Positions 53,861-64,000 are shown, counted from the stretch's first letter. The stretch is 64,000 nucleotides of DNA from Lepidostoma basale (GCA_022606425.2 JAHDVF020001054.1:186001-250000); one strand, 5' to 3'. The notes: generated by a model not told the origin, from the letters alone. Program-made: numbers and translations.

Positions 53861-54600
53861 ACCATGTACCATGTACCATGGTTTTAATACATCCCAACTG
53901 GAGTAACTTATTCTACGGAGGCATTTTTCGCACTCTTTATAATCTCAATATATAAAATACAAATTTAGGGAACAATTAATTAATTAGGAGAACAAAACAT
54001 AGATTCAAGTATAATAATTTAAAATTAATCGATAATCTATAAAAATTTGATACCGGAGAAAGCTAGGATAATAATAATATTAATTGTTATTATTTTAAAT
54101 TATTTGTAATAGACATGAATATAGCAAAGATCTAAAAATATGCTTTTAAGAAGATTTTTCACAAAATTTATTTCATAAAAATAGATTTTTTACTCTCAGA
54201 AATACCATTACTATTATAATATTGGAAGAAAGTTTATATACTTAAACTTGTTTGACCTATTGACAAGAATAGATAACTTCCAAACTATAACTTCGGCCTG
54301 ATTATTGGAAAACCTTTTTACTTGTTTTCCATGGAGATTTCGATAGAGTACTTTGAAAGACCTCTTATGTGTTCGAACAAAAATCGATAAAAGTTGCTTG
54401 AAAACATTGATAACATATTTTATGAATAAATTATAAGTTCTGTTTTGTAAAAAACATCTACACATTCCAGTAGAAATTATGGTTTATTTCTGAATTCGAA
54501 AAAAAAAATTTAATAACATGAAATAAATAATCAGAAGAAATTGAAAATATCTGGAGAATGGAGAGATATGGCCATGGACAAGAGCCAGTGGAGGACTGTT
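53861..54600. other. Upstream sequence without recognised feature
   Basis: AT-rich; an 83-codon minus frame at 54214 has no motif. ACCATGTACCATGTACCATG at 53860 is a small tandem repeat. Confidence 0.4.
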
Positions 54601-55130
54601 GTGGAGAATCACATATCGTGTCATGCACACACGTCGATTTTTCAAACATTTGTCGAAATATATTACTAGATTGTTTTATGATCATGCCAAGTTTTTATTG
54701 TTATTCCTCTTTTTATTGTCGCGTTTACATCTTTAATATTTACCTTCTTTAACATTCTTTCTTAAATTGTTCTTTCCACGTGTTATTTTAACTATTATTT
54801 TAACTACCTTTTCATTATTTTGTTCACAACACTTTCATTCTCACTGTACTCGTACGCACATCTAATACTTACATTAGACCCTTTAACATATATAGATTTT
54901 CTACACATTCGTCTATGAGAGCTTATTTCTCATTCATTTATCATAGTTTGTACTTCTGTTGACAGTTCCATTATTCAGTACCAATATGGTTTGCTATAAT
55001 CACATCATTGTGCACGGTTGGTCGTCTTGACTCTTTTAGTAAGACATTTGTTTGACATATTTAAGTGCATTATTCACTGTATTGCCTGCCCAACTCTCTT
55101 TTGAATTACTACAATCTTTTACGATTTATA
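54600..55130 (-). mobile_element. LINE-A copy, old
   Basis: Recognisable by ATCGTGTCATGCACACACG, ATTCGTCTATGAGAGC, TTTAAGTGCATTATTCACTG and the order of blocks; heavily decayed. Confidence 0.65.
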
Positions 55131-55845
55131 TTTATATTGAATCTATCATTGCACTTTGTTGTGAAGAAGGCATTTCAATTTTCATAAAAGATTTCTGTTC
55201 CCTAGACGCTGTTATGAATGCCATATTACAAGTTTATATATCTTCATGCAGTCCAGGTGATCTCTCCAAAAGCGCCTTCCGCTTCTTCCCCATATTACTA
55301 TATCCTAAACACCACAGGCAGACCTTGTAATAAATTATAGTTCTAATCAAATGAGTACACTTCAATATTACAATACAAATATTTGAAAATACTCGTACCT
55401 TGGCAAGGCGAAAACAAGATAACTTTAAATAAAAGCTCTAGAAAACACACGTTGTCATTCGTAAAAATTATTGAATATGGAGTTTACACCATTGTTCTAG
55501 AAACAATAAATAACTGGCGTTTTGCTTGATTCCAGACCTTAGCAACTATATGGATGGCGAAAAACAAATAAGGCGATGCCAACTTTACGGACCAAGAACC
55601 ATAACACATAATATTTAAATTCAGTAATAATATAAACAAAATTACCAATTTTTCAAACGTTATTTATGTATATAAAAGGGATAATAAAATTTAAAATCCG
55701 TTGTATTGAAAATGAATCTTCTTGAATACCTGTAATACCAATATTTAAATTCTGCAAATTTTACATAAATATTTTAAGATTATTTTTGTATAGAATCATT
55801 TTTACCACCCCTGATCTGTATGTATATAAAGGACTAAGTTCACAA
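55131..55845. other. Upstream sequence, mostly unrecognised
   Basis: 55370-55520 has a P3 right-hand part (GGCGAAAACAAGATAAC, CATTGTTCTAGAAACAATAAA). A 92-codon frame at 55052 overlaps decayed LINE-A and is not supported. Confidence 0.4.
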
Positions 55846-55990
55846 TAGTGTCACCAGTCTGTCGATGCCAGCGAGCCTGGTGAAACCGGTCGCTGTCGAA
55901 ATAAACACAAAAATGGAAGTATTTAAAAAATATCGTTGTATTTAATTATTATTTAAAATGAAATTCCATCAAGAAATTTCAGTAATATCA
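55846..55990 (+). repeat. Hammerhead-like repeat, family P9
   Basis: Holds the motif at 55855-55895 and then the shared flank AAATGGAAGTA, TTTAAAATGAAATTCCATC. Confidence 0.7.
55855..55895 (+). ncRNA. Hammerhead-like motif, sister copy of the 60.7 kb family
   Basis: CAGT, CTGTCGA, T, GCCAG-loop-CTGGT, GAA, ACCGGT, C, GCTG. It has the same A6-to-T change as its sister, so the change is a family trait and not a chance mutation. Confidence 0.35.
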
Positions 55991-56440
55991 TACACACCTT
56001 AGTTTGGTATTAAAAATTATATTTTTATTAAGTTAAAACCATATGTACCAGATATAATACAATACTATTTTATATATACTACATGTTATATCTATTACCC
56101 TGTAATTATTTCGGAAAATCAAAGCGTGGATTTTACAAGCTTCCCTTGAATCTATTAATATCACGTGATTGATGACGCGTCCTGCAATTTAGGTTCACCA
56201 ATTGCATCTCGAAGTACTCATTTATGTAGTTGCCATTCCTATCACTACATATGTATGTTTAATCTGAGAGGCATCACGCTGCAGTACCTGACACAAGGGA
56301 TGAGATCATTAGCATGACAATGAGCTCTGGAAGGTCTGTAGACGATGCAGTGAATAGACTCACATTCTAGGACATCATTTTGCTATTAGAGTTGAAGATT
56401 GCGTTTAAATTGTAGTGTGCTTTCAAAGTATTATATATAG
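55991..56440. other. Upstream sequence without recognised feature
   Basis: AT-rich; nothing recognised. Confidence 0.4.
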
Positions 56441-56441
56441 T

Positions 56442-56637
56442 AACTAACTAACCATCAGGCCATCTCCCCGAAGGGGTAGGCAGAAATAGTAGACCGCCAC
56501 ACTTTTATTTCCTGACATATTCCTCTCGCTTCCTCAACATTCATACCTCGTGTTATGCACGTGCGTCGATTTCTCTGACTCATTTATATTTCGTTTATTT
56601 GATCATGCCACTTGGTCTTCCTTTATTTCTAGTTGGA
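56442..56637 (-). mobile_element. LINE-A 3' fragment
   Basis: CTAACTAACCATCAGGCC tail and the last 55 or so codons; faces the plus copy at 56712. Confidence 0.8.
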
Positions 56638-56711
56638 CAACTTACATACAAGTGTCATGGGAATAAAAGTAATTTGCAGTATTATCTCGTATCTATATAT
56701 TTTTTAAAGTA

Positions 56712-57115
56712 AGGATGAAAGTAGAATAAATGCAGTAGAAATGAGATCTCTTAGACGAATGTGTGGATACTCTGTGTATGATAGAGTGTCGAATAAAAAT
56801 ATAAGAACTGAATGCGGTGCGAATGATGGTGTCATGAACAAAATGATGAAAGGATCATTAAGATGGTTTGGACACTTGGAAAGAATAAATGAAGAAAGAA
56901 TGGGGAAAAAATTAATGGTAACGATGTTAATGGAACCAGAAATAGAGGAAGACCGAGGAAAACGTGGCAAGATCAAATACATCAAATATTGAATGTCGGC
57001 CATGTGAGAAGTCAGAGAAATCGACGCGCGTGCATGACACAATGTATGAATGTTGAGGAAGCGATAGAAATATGCCAGGAAAGGAAAGTGTGGCAGTTAG
57101 TTAGTTAGTTTATGT
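56712..57115 (+). mobile_element. LINE-A copy with 3' deletion
   Basis: MRSLRRMCGYSVYDRVSNKN, MKGSLRWFGHLERINEERMG; GTGTGGCAG joins straight to TTAGTTAGTTAG, so about 45 bp of the usual 3' end is missing. Confidence 0.87.
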
Positions 57116-57332
57116 TAAGTAGAGTTTTAATTTTTTTTTTTAAATTACATCCAAAAAAAATCTTGCAAAAAAAATAACATGGCAAATGTATAATATTAAA
57201 AAGCTCTTTTATTTCTTAAAATGGTTCCAGGTAATATAAATACAAATATTAAGTTGATTTAATATTTATTTTCTCTATATTAGAAAATTGTAAAAGTTTC
57301 ATGAAAATATTTTAACACTAGTATGTAACTAA

Positions 57333-57845
57333 CTAACTAACCATCACGCCGTTTCCCCGAAAGGGTAGACGGAAAGGATGGACTGCAACACTTGAATCGA
57401 TGCTGCACTCCATCCTTCTCTTTTCGCCAACGCGAGAGACGCGGTGTGATGGGTTGCGAACCTCATCGCCACCAATAGGCATCTCCCGCGCACACTTCGA
57501 TCATTCAACGTCTTCATAATAAATCTTAAACAAATTATATAAAATACAATGATATAAAATAAAATAACACATAACAATTATACACATAATGTTCTTTTAG
57601 ATGGTGCACTTGTCGTCAGCTGGACGATACGGAAATTTGTGTTTATTTAATTGAATGGTTGCAGTAAAATAGGCACTAAGTACCAAAAAAATTATAAAAA
57701 AAAAATAAGTATGCAGTTTTGTTCTGTATGACGTATAGAACGAAACTGCATACTTAGTTTTTTTTGTATTTTTTTTTGGTACTTGGTGCCAATTTTACTG
57801 CAACCATTCAATTATATATTCCACTGTTTTCATTTTAATTAGGCA
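57333..57845 (-). mobile_element. Element J, split by a palindromic MITE
   Basis: The LINE-A-type tail at 57333, then GCGAGAGACGCGGTGTG, ATGGTGCACTTGTCGTC, and after the insert TATTCCACTGTTTTCATTTT. Confidence 0.8.
57653..57809. mobile_element. Palindromic MITE, 157 bp, AATT target duplication
   Basis: GAATGGTTGCAGTAAAAT at the left end and ATTTTACTGCAACCATTC at the right; the inversion continues through GGCACTAAGTACC to TAAGTATGCAGTTT. AATT flanks it at 57649-57652 and 57810-57813. Comparison with element J at 4.9 kb shows the empty site. Confidence 0.85.
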
Positions 57846-57999
57846 CTTAAAACAATTCAACACCAGCAAAATATGTATGTATATGTTTATAAATATACAA
57901 AATATATTTAAAAATAAAAACAGTTAAAATGTTACAATCAAACAAAGACTACTTTTAAAGGAAGGAGAATTTATAACGCTGTTTGTCTTATACAATTTT

Positions 58000-58085
58000 A
58001 AATCAAAAAACTTTGTTTTATGTATCACGATCGTATTTTTTATTTTACGCAAAAGCTGTCTCGTCAACCTTTGTTTATCTTCATT
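58000..58085 (-). repeat. Family P1 left arm only
   Basis: AACTTTGTTTTATGTATCAC then TTTTACGCAAAAGCTGTC and CGTCAACCTTTGTT. Confidence 0.65.
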
Positions 58086-58189
58086 ATTATATTAAATTAA
58101 ATATAGTGGATAAATCAGTGTATAAAAAATCCTTCCCAAATTACCAAAGGAATTCCATATTATGTACGTCTTAACCTGTAGCAATAATT

Positions 58190-58530
58190 TTCAATTTCAA
58201 TTTATTTTTTAAATCATAAACATTACAGTATATAACCAATGACTATACAGGTAGGATACAAAAACAACAACAAAAACTATTTTAAACAGAATATACAATT
58301 ATGAAATTTAAAAATAGACAAAAACACAAAAAAAACAGGAGATAATTAAAAAATAAAAACCAAATAAGTAATTAGAAACAATAAGAAGAATAACATATTG
58401 TTTAAGAGATAGATGTTTTCTGAGGGTAGCCTCACTATCGTGGAAGATGTCCACATCCGAAGAGTTGCCGTTTAGAAGGATTATTGCCCTGCCCACGGGC
58501 ATAACCTTAGATAAATTGGTTCTACACATA
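58190..58530 (-). mobile_element. LINE-E 3' end
   Basis: The minus strand reads MCRTNLSKVMPVGRAIILLN, GNSSDVDIFHDSEATLRKHL; matches 38170-38560. Confidence 0.72.
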
Positions 58531-59338
58531 TTATTTTAGTTCATTGTTTATGTATAAATATTATAACTGATTTTATATTAAAGATTTTTTTGTAAGATCC
58601 ATTCATAAAATTGTTTTTTAACTACTTATTCACATAAAATGGAAATTCCTTTATAAGATTATTTCCGTTTGTGTCTGTTAGAATTTATTTTCGAAGTATA
58701 ATATTTTTGAATATTTTTTAAATTCTAATAATGAATTTCTTTTACAAAATCCTTAATTTTTAATTCTCCGCTCAGAGTTTTTCTCTTCTCTTTCAACTGT
58801 TTTGCTGTGTAAAAAGTCTTTTGTTACAGTTGATGAGTTTTTTTTTTTTCATTGAAAATCAGCTTAGTCTACGTAGGATCCGGAAACAAGTGCTTTAAGT
58901 GCCAGCTCTAAATAGATTTTCAGCTTAATGGTAAAAAAACTTAATTACATCTGTTTTTTTAACAATGGCAGCCTAAAGTATAAATTGTTCGGTGAATATA
59001 TTCACATTTGGATTATCTTTTCATATTATAAACAACTAATTGTGTAGATTTTAAGTTTGGTAGCAATCTGTTTTTTGGGATCTTGGCAAAATTCGTGTAA
59101 CTCTATAATAATCTTTCTGGACCGACGTTTCGGAAATTGTTTCAGTCTCCAACTTCAGGGTGGTAAAATAACTGTTTTTTTTAATCCTCGTATATTCCGT
59201 CAATTACTTTGGTAAATATGGTCTTAAGCTAATCAACATAATAATATTTAGAAATTTTGATTTAACGTACAAACAGATAAACACATAGTTCTTAAAATTT
59301 TCTAAAAAATAAATTGTTGACAACCGAAACAATCAAAA
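58531..59338. other. Upstream sequence with a P12 remnant
   Basis: Near 59128-59175 the minus strand has CCCTGAAGTTGGAGACTG, AATTTCC, GAA, ACGT, C, GGTCCAG. Otherwise unrecognised AT-rich DNA. Confidence 0.4.
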
Positions 59339-59339
59339 C

Positions 59340-59735
59340 AAACCTAACGCCACACTACTCTATCTTGACACACCTCTCTAGCTTCATCCACATTCATACA
59401 GCGAGTCATACATGCATGTCGTTTCTTACGACTATGAATGTGGCCGCCTTGGATTAATTTGGTAAAACAATTATTTGAATTAAAACGAGAATAAATTAGG
59501 ATATTATGATGAAGAAAATATGTAAACGACGTAAACGGAACTAGAAATAGAATAAAGCGAGGTAAAAGTGGCACTATCAAATCGAACAAATATTAAATGT
59601 CAGCAACGTAAGGAGTTGGAAAAATCGACGTGCGTGCATGGCACGATGTACAAATGTATAGACAGTGAGAGATGTGGTGATAATTGTTTTCTGCCTTCCT
59701 CTCCGGAAGATAGCGTGATAGTTGACAATTTTGTT
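59340..59735. mobile_element. LINE-A pieces head to head (59340-59470 minus, 59500-59735 plus)
   Basis: The minus piece lacks the tail; the plus piece runs from VNDVNGTRNR to GATAGCGTGATAGTT. Confidence 0.68.
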
Positions 59736-59784
59736 TTATTTACATAGAAACGCACAAGAAATTCGAAAATATTATAAATAGTCC

Positions 59785-60059
59785 ATTCTTCCGGCCGAAA
59801 CACTATGATACTCCAATATTATTTTATTGTTGTTTTATTTATTACAAATGTATTTTTATTTTAATTTTACGCCACAGCCATTTCGTCAACCTATGTTGAC
59901 ATCATCAGGTACAATAATACTCGCATATAAAAAAAAATACATATTATTGTAACACCTGATGATGTCAACATAGGTTGACGAGACAGCCGTCGCGTAAATT
60001 AAAAATAAAAATAAAAATATAATTGTGGTACATAAAACAATTTTTTTTTAATTTAACAG
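59785..60059. repeat. Fold-back element, family P1
   Basis: Starts with inverted TTCCGGCCGAAACACTATGA. Arms carry ATTTCGTCAACCTATGTTGA and CACCTGATGATGTCAACATA (59954-59973), then GTTGACGAGACAGCCGTC. Confidence 0.87.
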
Positions 60060-60064
60060 GAAAT

Positions 60065-60245
60065 ATTATACTTTGTTTTGAATGTATACAAATACTTGTA
60101 GACAAATACTGGATTTTACCCATTGCGGGTTATCATTTAAGGATTAATTGTATTGTCTATTAATCCTTAAATGATAAACCCACAATTGGTAAAATCCAGC
60201 ATTTGTCTACAAGTATTTGTATACAATCAAAACAAAGTGTTGTAT
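60065..60245. repeat. Fold-back element, family P6
   Basis: A palindrome centred near 60153: ACTTTGTTTTGAATGTATAC, AAATACTTGTAGACAAATAC, GGATTTTACCCATTG and their inverses. Confidence 0.88.
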
Positions 60246-60655
60246 AAAAACTGGTCCAAGTTAAAGCATAAAAATTTGAGAGTTTTCTCCAGGCGTTGTC
60301 TAGCAATGAATGATAATTGCGTAGCCTTTCACATTGCATAAATAAAAAATTCTGCTTAGTGCTTACATCTAATCTTAATAGATGGCGCTAGTGTAGATTG
60401 AACTAAAATATGTGAAGTGTTTCTCAATATAGTAACATATATACATCTTTAAAAAAATTGTCAGACGTGGTGGTCGTAAGAAGGGCGGAATGGGGATTGT
60501 TGGATTTTATAAAACGATCGCTTAACCTAATTAATGATAGGTCATAAGTCCTGTAAACGCCTCGACTACCATATTCTGTTTCCAAATACAATTTACATAT
60601 TCGTCTTTATTGAAAACATTTTATATTTAATTATTTTTTATTAAGATAATCAAAT
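60246..60655. other. Upstream sequence; LINE-C scrap at 60542-60610
   Basis: 60542-60610 (CATAAGTCCTGTAAACGCC) matches 2068-2135. The rest is unrecognised. Confidence 0.45.
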
Positions 60656-60850
60656 GATTTTACTGAAATCTCTTGATGGAAGTTCATTTTAAATAATAAT
60701 TAAATAAAACGATGTTTTGGTGGACGATGGACTGGTGTCCCAGTCTGTCGATGCCAGCAAGCCTGGCGAAACCGGTCGCTGTCTAAATTAAGACAAAAGT
60801 GGAAGTAGTTAAAAAACATCGTTTTATTTCATTATTATTTTTTATTTATA
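60656..60850 (+). repeat. Hammerhead-like repeat, family P9, with inverted ends
   Basis: TAAATAAAACGATGTTTTG near 60700 and AAAAAACATCGTTTTATTT near 60812 are inverted around the motif at 60741-60781. Confidence 0.75.
60741..60781 (+). ncRNA. Hammerhead-like motif of a second family
   Basis: CAGT (60741-60744) can pair with GCTG (60778-60781). Between are CTGTCGA (core A6 changed to T), T, GCCAG-loop-CTGGC as helix II, GAA (60768-60770), ACCGGT (self-complementary) and C (60777). Near-identical pieces occur at 55855-55895 (+) and 26640-26690 (-). Confidence 0.35.
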
Positions 60851-61154
60851 ACGAACAGATCCACTGGCATGATAATAACATAAAATAGAACCGTTATCAT
60901 TTGGCCTGGTAGGCTACACTTGAAATGGAATATCAGTACAAAGGAGTTAGGCAATTTCCTATTCAAATTTTCCATAGAATATAATAAGAGTATTGTTGTT
61001 TCTGATCAAGGTCTTAACCCAATTGTTTAATAAAATTTAATTTTGTGAGAACAGAAATCAAATACGTGATATTTCTTATGGAACTCAATCGTAACATATA
61101 TTTAAGTATCAAGATTGTTTCTATTGTAATAACTGAATATAATAATTTTTTTTT

Positions 61155-61712
61155 TTTTCGGTGCCGTGTCAGGTTCCCCCAACGTTGGCGATCACTACAG
61201 CAAAGGCATATCTATCCTGCGCCACTTGGAACAGGTTCTGAACTCTTGTTATTCCTTTCCACTATTTGATGTCCCATAGCCAAGCTGCCTTCTACCAACT
61301 CCCCGATTTCCATCCACTTTACCCATTAATATCAGTCGAAGGAGGTAGTATTTTTCTTCCCTTAGCACATGACCCAAATATGAGACCTTTCCAATTTTCA
61401 CACTCGACAACAGCTCTCTATTGGCTCTGGCTCTCTGCAGTACGTTTGCATTACTGACCCTATTGGTCCACGGTATACGGAGCATTCTGCGGTATATCCA
61501 CATCTCGAACGCTTCTAATCGGTTCATTACATTCACTTTCAGATTCTGAATTTCGCAGCCATATAGTAGAACAGACAATATGTAACATTAAATCATTCTT
61601 TGTCGGAGTTTAAGTTAATATTATTGTTGCAAAATAATGTTCTCATTTTATTAAATGCAGTTCCTGCAACTTCAATTTTTAATCTTATTTCAATGTCCGG
61701 GTCAAGCGTTTT
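61155..61712 (-). mobile_element. LINE-C, longest copy
   Basis: DPDIEIRLKIEVAGTAFNKM, VLLYGCEIQNLKVNVMNRLE, AFEMWIYRRMLRIPWTNRVS, NANVLQRARANRELLSSVKI, GKVSYLGHVLREEKYYLLRL and GVGRRQL on the minus strand. The 3' end is at CGGTGCCGTGTCAGGT. An AAT repeat follows at 61718-61742. Confidence 0.9.
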
Positions 61713-61879
61713 AGTGATGATAATAATAATAATAATAATAATAAGGCTAATTTGCATTACGCCGTTTTCATGAATAACTCATCTCAAGGGCGCTGACAAC
61801 TTTGGGAGGACCTGACACGGCACCGAAAGAAGAATAAAGCAATGGTATCCGAAGAAAACCTGCGTAAGGCTTATAGTAT

Positions 61880-62170
61880 ATGGCTTTGAGACTAGAAAAG
61901 ATACCACAAGAACGAAGGCTAAAGTGTGGGTGGCAGATATACGGACGCTGAGGACAATAGCAGAAAAAATTCTTCGAGATAAGTTGAGGAACACGGCTTT
62001 TCGGGAAATCTGCAAGGTGGATGATATCGCAAGATGGGGCAGACAACGCAGAAGATACTGGAATGCCCAAGTGTAGTGTATGGATACTTCCGGAATCCCA
62101 CACATTGTGATAGCTAAGAATCAATTTTCCTAGAGAGACCAGGAACATATCAAAGGTCTAAAAGAACTTA
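61880..62170 (+). mobile_element. LINE-D copy
   Basis: VWVADIRTLRTIAEKILRDK, LRNTAFREICKVDDIARWGR, QRRRYWNAQV and then a decayed end. The minus-strand frames of 108-126 codons here are shadows. Confidence 0.8.
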
Positions 62171-62277
62171 AATAAGAAGATATCAGAATTTATGACACAA
62201 TTGCCAAAGCGAGCAACAAATATCATTTTTTTATGATAAAGGGATGGGGTAATTTCAGGTCGAAATCTCCTTAACCC

Positions 62278-63038
62278 TTAACGTACCGTGTTCAAAACAA
62301 AACGCTCGCTCCCATGTGGTAAGTTCAGTTTACCGCTAACTTTATCTAAATATCAAGCATATGACTAGATGAATCAAAATTTAATTTATGTCATCTTGTA
62401 GGGAATTTCATTAGGAATAGATCGATATCTATAACATACATGGATTATTTGAAAAACATATCATTATTAATTTTTTTCTGGAACCATGCGATTTCTGATA
62501 TGTAATGCGTCATAGCATACGGGCGACTGGACATACGGGTATAAACTTGTCTGCCGGCCGGCGGAGCGACGATAAAGGCACCTAGGCAAAATGTATAGTA
62601 CGTTCAAGACAACGAGTACGTATTAATATTTGTCCCTTTTGGTAAAGTGTTAATATTTTCACAGTTCTGATATTATTAAGTTACGTCCTGCGTTTCCGTC
62701 CACAGTGGTATTATTACGTACATATTGAAAAGGTCAAAGATATAATTTATAATACGTTCAAAACAGCGAGTAAGTATTTGTCACTTTTGATAAAGTTGTA
62801 AATATTAGCAAAACAAATTCTACCTTAACACGAATGAAGGTGAGGGCAGTCTTAGAAAATATTTTTTTTTGGGATGAAGGAAGTAATTTTTTGCTTTTTT
62901 TTTTATTACGAAATATTGAAAACACTTCAATGGAGGATTACAATTTTTTTTATAATATTAGGGTCCATAGGTTTTAAGAAAATCAACTTTAAATTGGCAG
63001 TGGAAACTCAATTTACCACATGGCAACGCGACGGTTAA
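62278..63038. mobile_element. Candidate piggyBac-like MITE
   Basis: TTAA at 62278-62281 and 63035-63038; inverted subterminal blocks CCATGTGGTAAGTTCAGTTT and AACTCAATTTACCACATGG. Inside, a block starting at 62591 (GTACGTTCAAGACAACGAG) repeats directly at 62748 (ATACGTTCAAAACAGCGAG). No ORF. Confidence 0.55.
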
Positions 63039-63039
63039 T

Positions 63040-63435
63040 CACCACCCGAATTCTAAATATATTTACTCCGTATACCCCATTATTCTTACGTCTGTGATCT
63101 TAAAAATCGGTGGGTTACCAAACATAGATTTGCAAATGACAAAGCAAAAAGTTTTCAGACCAACAACGAGACTTTCTTTAAAAAGGATTCTGAAAACTCA
63201 AGGAGCCAGACAATTTCCTTTCTCTTTGTATCTGAAATAGATCTGTTTAATTGTTGTAAGTTTATTGAACCCTGAGCTTTGAAAGACACAGACAAAACAA
63301 TATCCGGTGTCAAATATTTAGTTTTCGGAACAGGTGGGAGTTACTACTTAATTACGAATATCCGTTTATCAAAGTTTAATGACATTTAAAATATGAACAC
63401 AATACGTATTTTTTGCGATTCCTAGAATCGGTTAT
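63040..63435. other. Upstream sequence without recognised feature
   Basis: Nothing recognised. Confidence 0.4.
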
Positions 63436-63439
63436 TTAT

Positions 63440-63590
63440 AGAATTGGGACGGGACTGAAGGTCCCGGGTTCGATTCCCAGCGATGGCAGTGTGATTGCCA
63501 CACGGTCTTGCTACCTATCGCATATTTTAATACCATCGATTTGGCTCGCGCTGTTATGATGTAAAGAGCGATTCAACAAAAAAATTAAAG
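63440..63590 (+). mobile_element. SINE S1, internally deleted
   Basis: GGTTCGATTCCCAGCGATGG (B box) to ACACGGTCTTG, then ACCATCGATTTGGCTCGC and ATGTAAAGAGCGATTCAAC; the middle is missing. Confidence 0.8.
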
Positions 63591-63609
63591 CTTTCATATT
63601 TTTGACTAT

Positions 63610-63720
63610 TTTTGCTACTTTTTGCTTTGTGTGGTAGATTGTGAGCCATCTTTTAGGAGATCTTCCACGAGGACGAGTAACGCAAGGCTGAACTTGTAAT
63701 GGCTTTTGCGACATGGAACA
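63610..63720 (-). mobile_element. Possible LINE C-terminal scrap
   Basis: The minus strand reads QPCVTRPRGRSPKRWLT, resembling the GRP.KRW block near LINE ORF ends. Short, so uncertain. 63721-64000 shows nothing recognisable. Confidence 0.4.
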
Positions 63721-64000
63721 ATCTACGCTGCATTTAACTCAACGCAGCAAGCTGAAGAGATAGAGCATCCCGAAGCGCGACTCAGTTGACTTACTTTTAG
63801 GCATACGATTAATTGACGTACTACCACCATAACATGAGAAATAGAAGTAACACTTTAGTGAGAGTTATATGGAAACAGAATTATAACTTACAAGAGGAGG
63901 GTACGACATACAAAATTGACTCAGAGATGGGCTTTTGTATGATTGTAGTACCCCCTTTTCAAAAACGGGCCTTCTCTCAGATTTGGAAGTTGTGAATGAA

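Noticed and set aside
61768..62148. 126- and 108-codon minus-strand frames
   Set aside because: Antisense to the LINE-D copy at 61880-62170.

Overview
The window reads as insect nuclear DNA. It is strongly AT-rich, genes are split by very long introns, and almost every kilobase holds decayed transposable elements. There is no prokaryotic gene layout, no operon and no rRNA. The insect assignment is an inference from a Dpr-family gene, a mariner transposon, tRNA-derived SINEs and LINE families of arthropod type.

One host gene is visible, on the minus strand, and it runs right to left across most of the window. Exon 1 (49491-49599) encodes the start codon and signal peptide. Exon 2 (37683-37921) encodes a linker and the first half of an immunoglobulin V-type domain. 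Exon 3 (231-332) continues that domain with VSWIRRKD and LLTVG. Exon phases join without a gap, all splice sites are GT/AG, and the motifs are those of the Dpr (defective proboscis extension response) family of neuronal surface proteins. The rest of the gene lies beyond base 1. Bases 333-37682 and 37922-49490 are therefore introns of about 37.4 and 11.6 kb, and bases 49600-64000 are upstream sequence.

The introns and upstream region are a transposon graveyard with a few fresh arrivals. A complete mariner (34837-36123) has an uninterrupted 339-residue transposase, 31-bp terminal repeats that match perfectly and a TA target duplication. The commonest family, here LINE-A, is a 5'-truncated non-LTR retrotransposon whose copies end in TTAG or TTG repeats; more than 30 pieces occur on both strands. 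Other LINE types include RTE-like (4.0, 9.1, 22.9 and 48.7 kb), CR1/L2-like (1.1, 27.4, 47.7 and 50.9 kb) and several I only label LINE-C to LINE-F. Two tRNA-derived SINE families, a SINE-like family that shares its 3' end with LINE-A (element J), two TTAA-flanked piggyBac-like MITEs and one palindromic MITE are also present.

The most unusual layer is a set of small AT-rich fold-back elements, roughly 230-380 bp. Different families carry the same pattern in their arms: CTGAnGA, one extra base, a short stem-loop, GAA, a 4-8 base self-complementary block starting with A and ending with T, then C. This is the layout of a minimal type-I hammerhead ribozyme with a tiny helix III. In the best copies (36488-36529 and 49290-49334) flanking bases also pair as helix I. 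I infer these are non-autonomous Penelope-like or retrozyme-like elements. The extra base departs from the textbook core and cleavage is untested.

I find no CRISPR array, no convincing free-standing tRNA gene and no second host gene.
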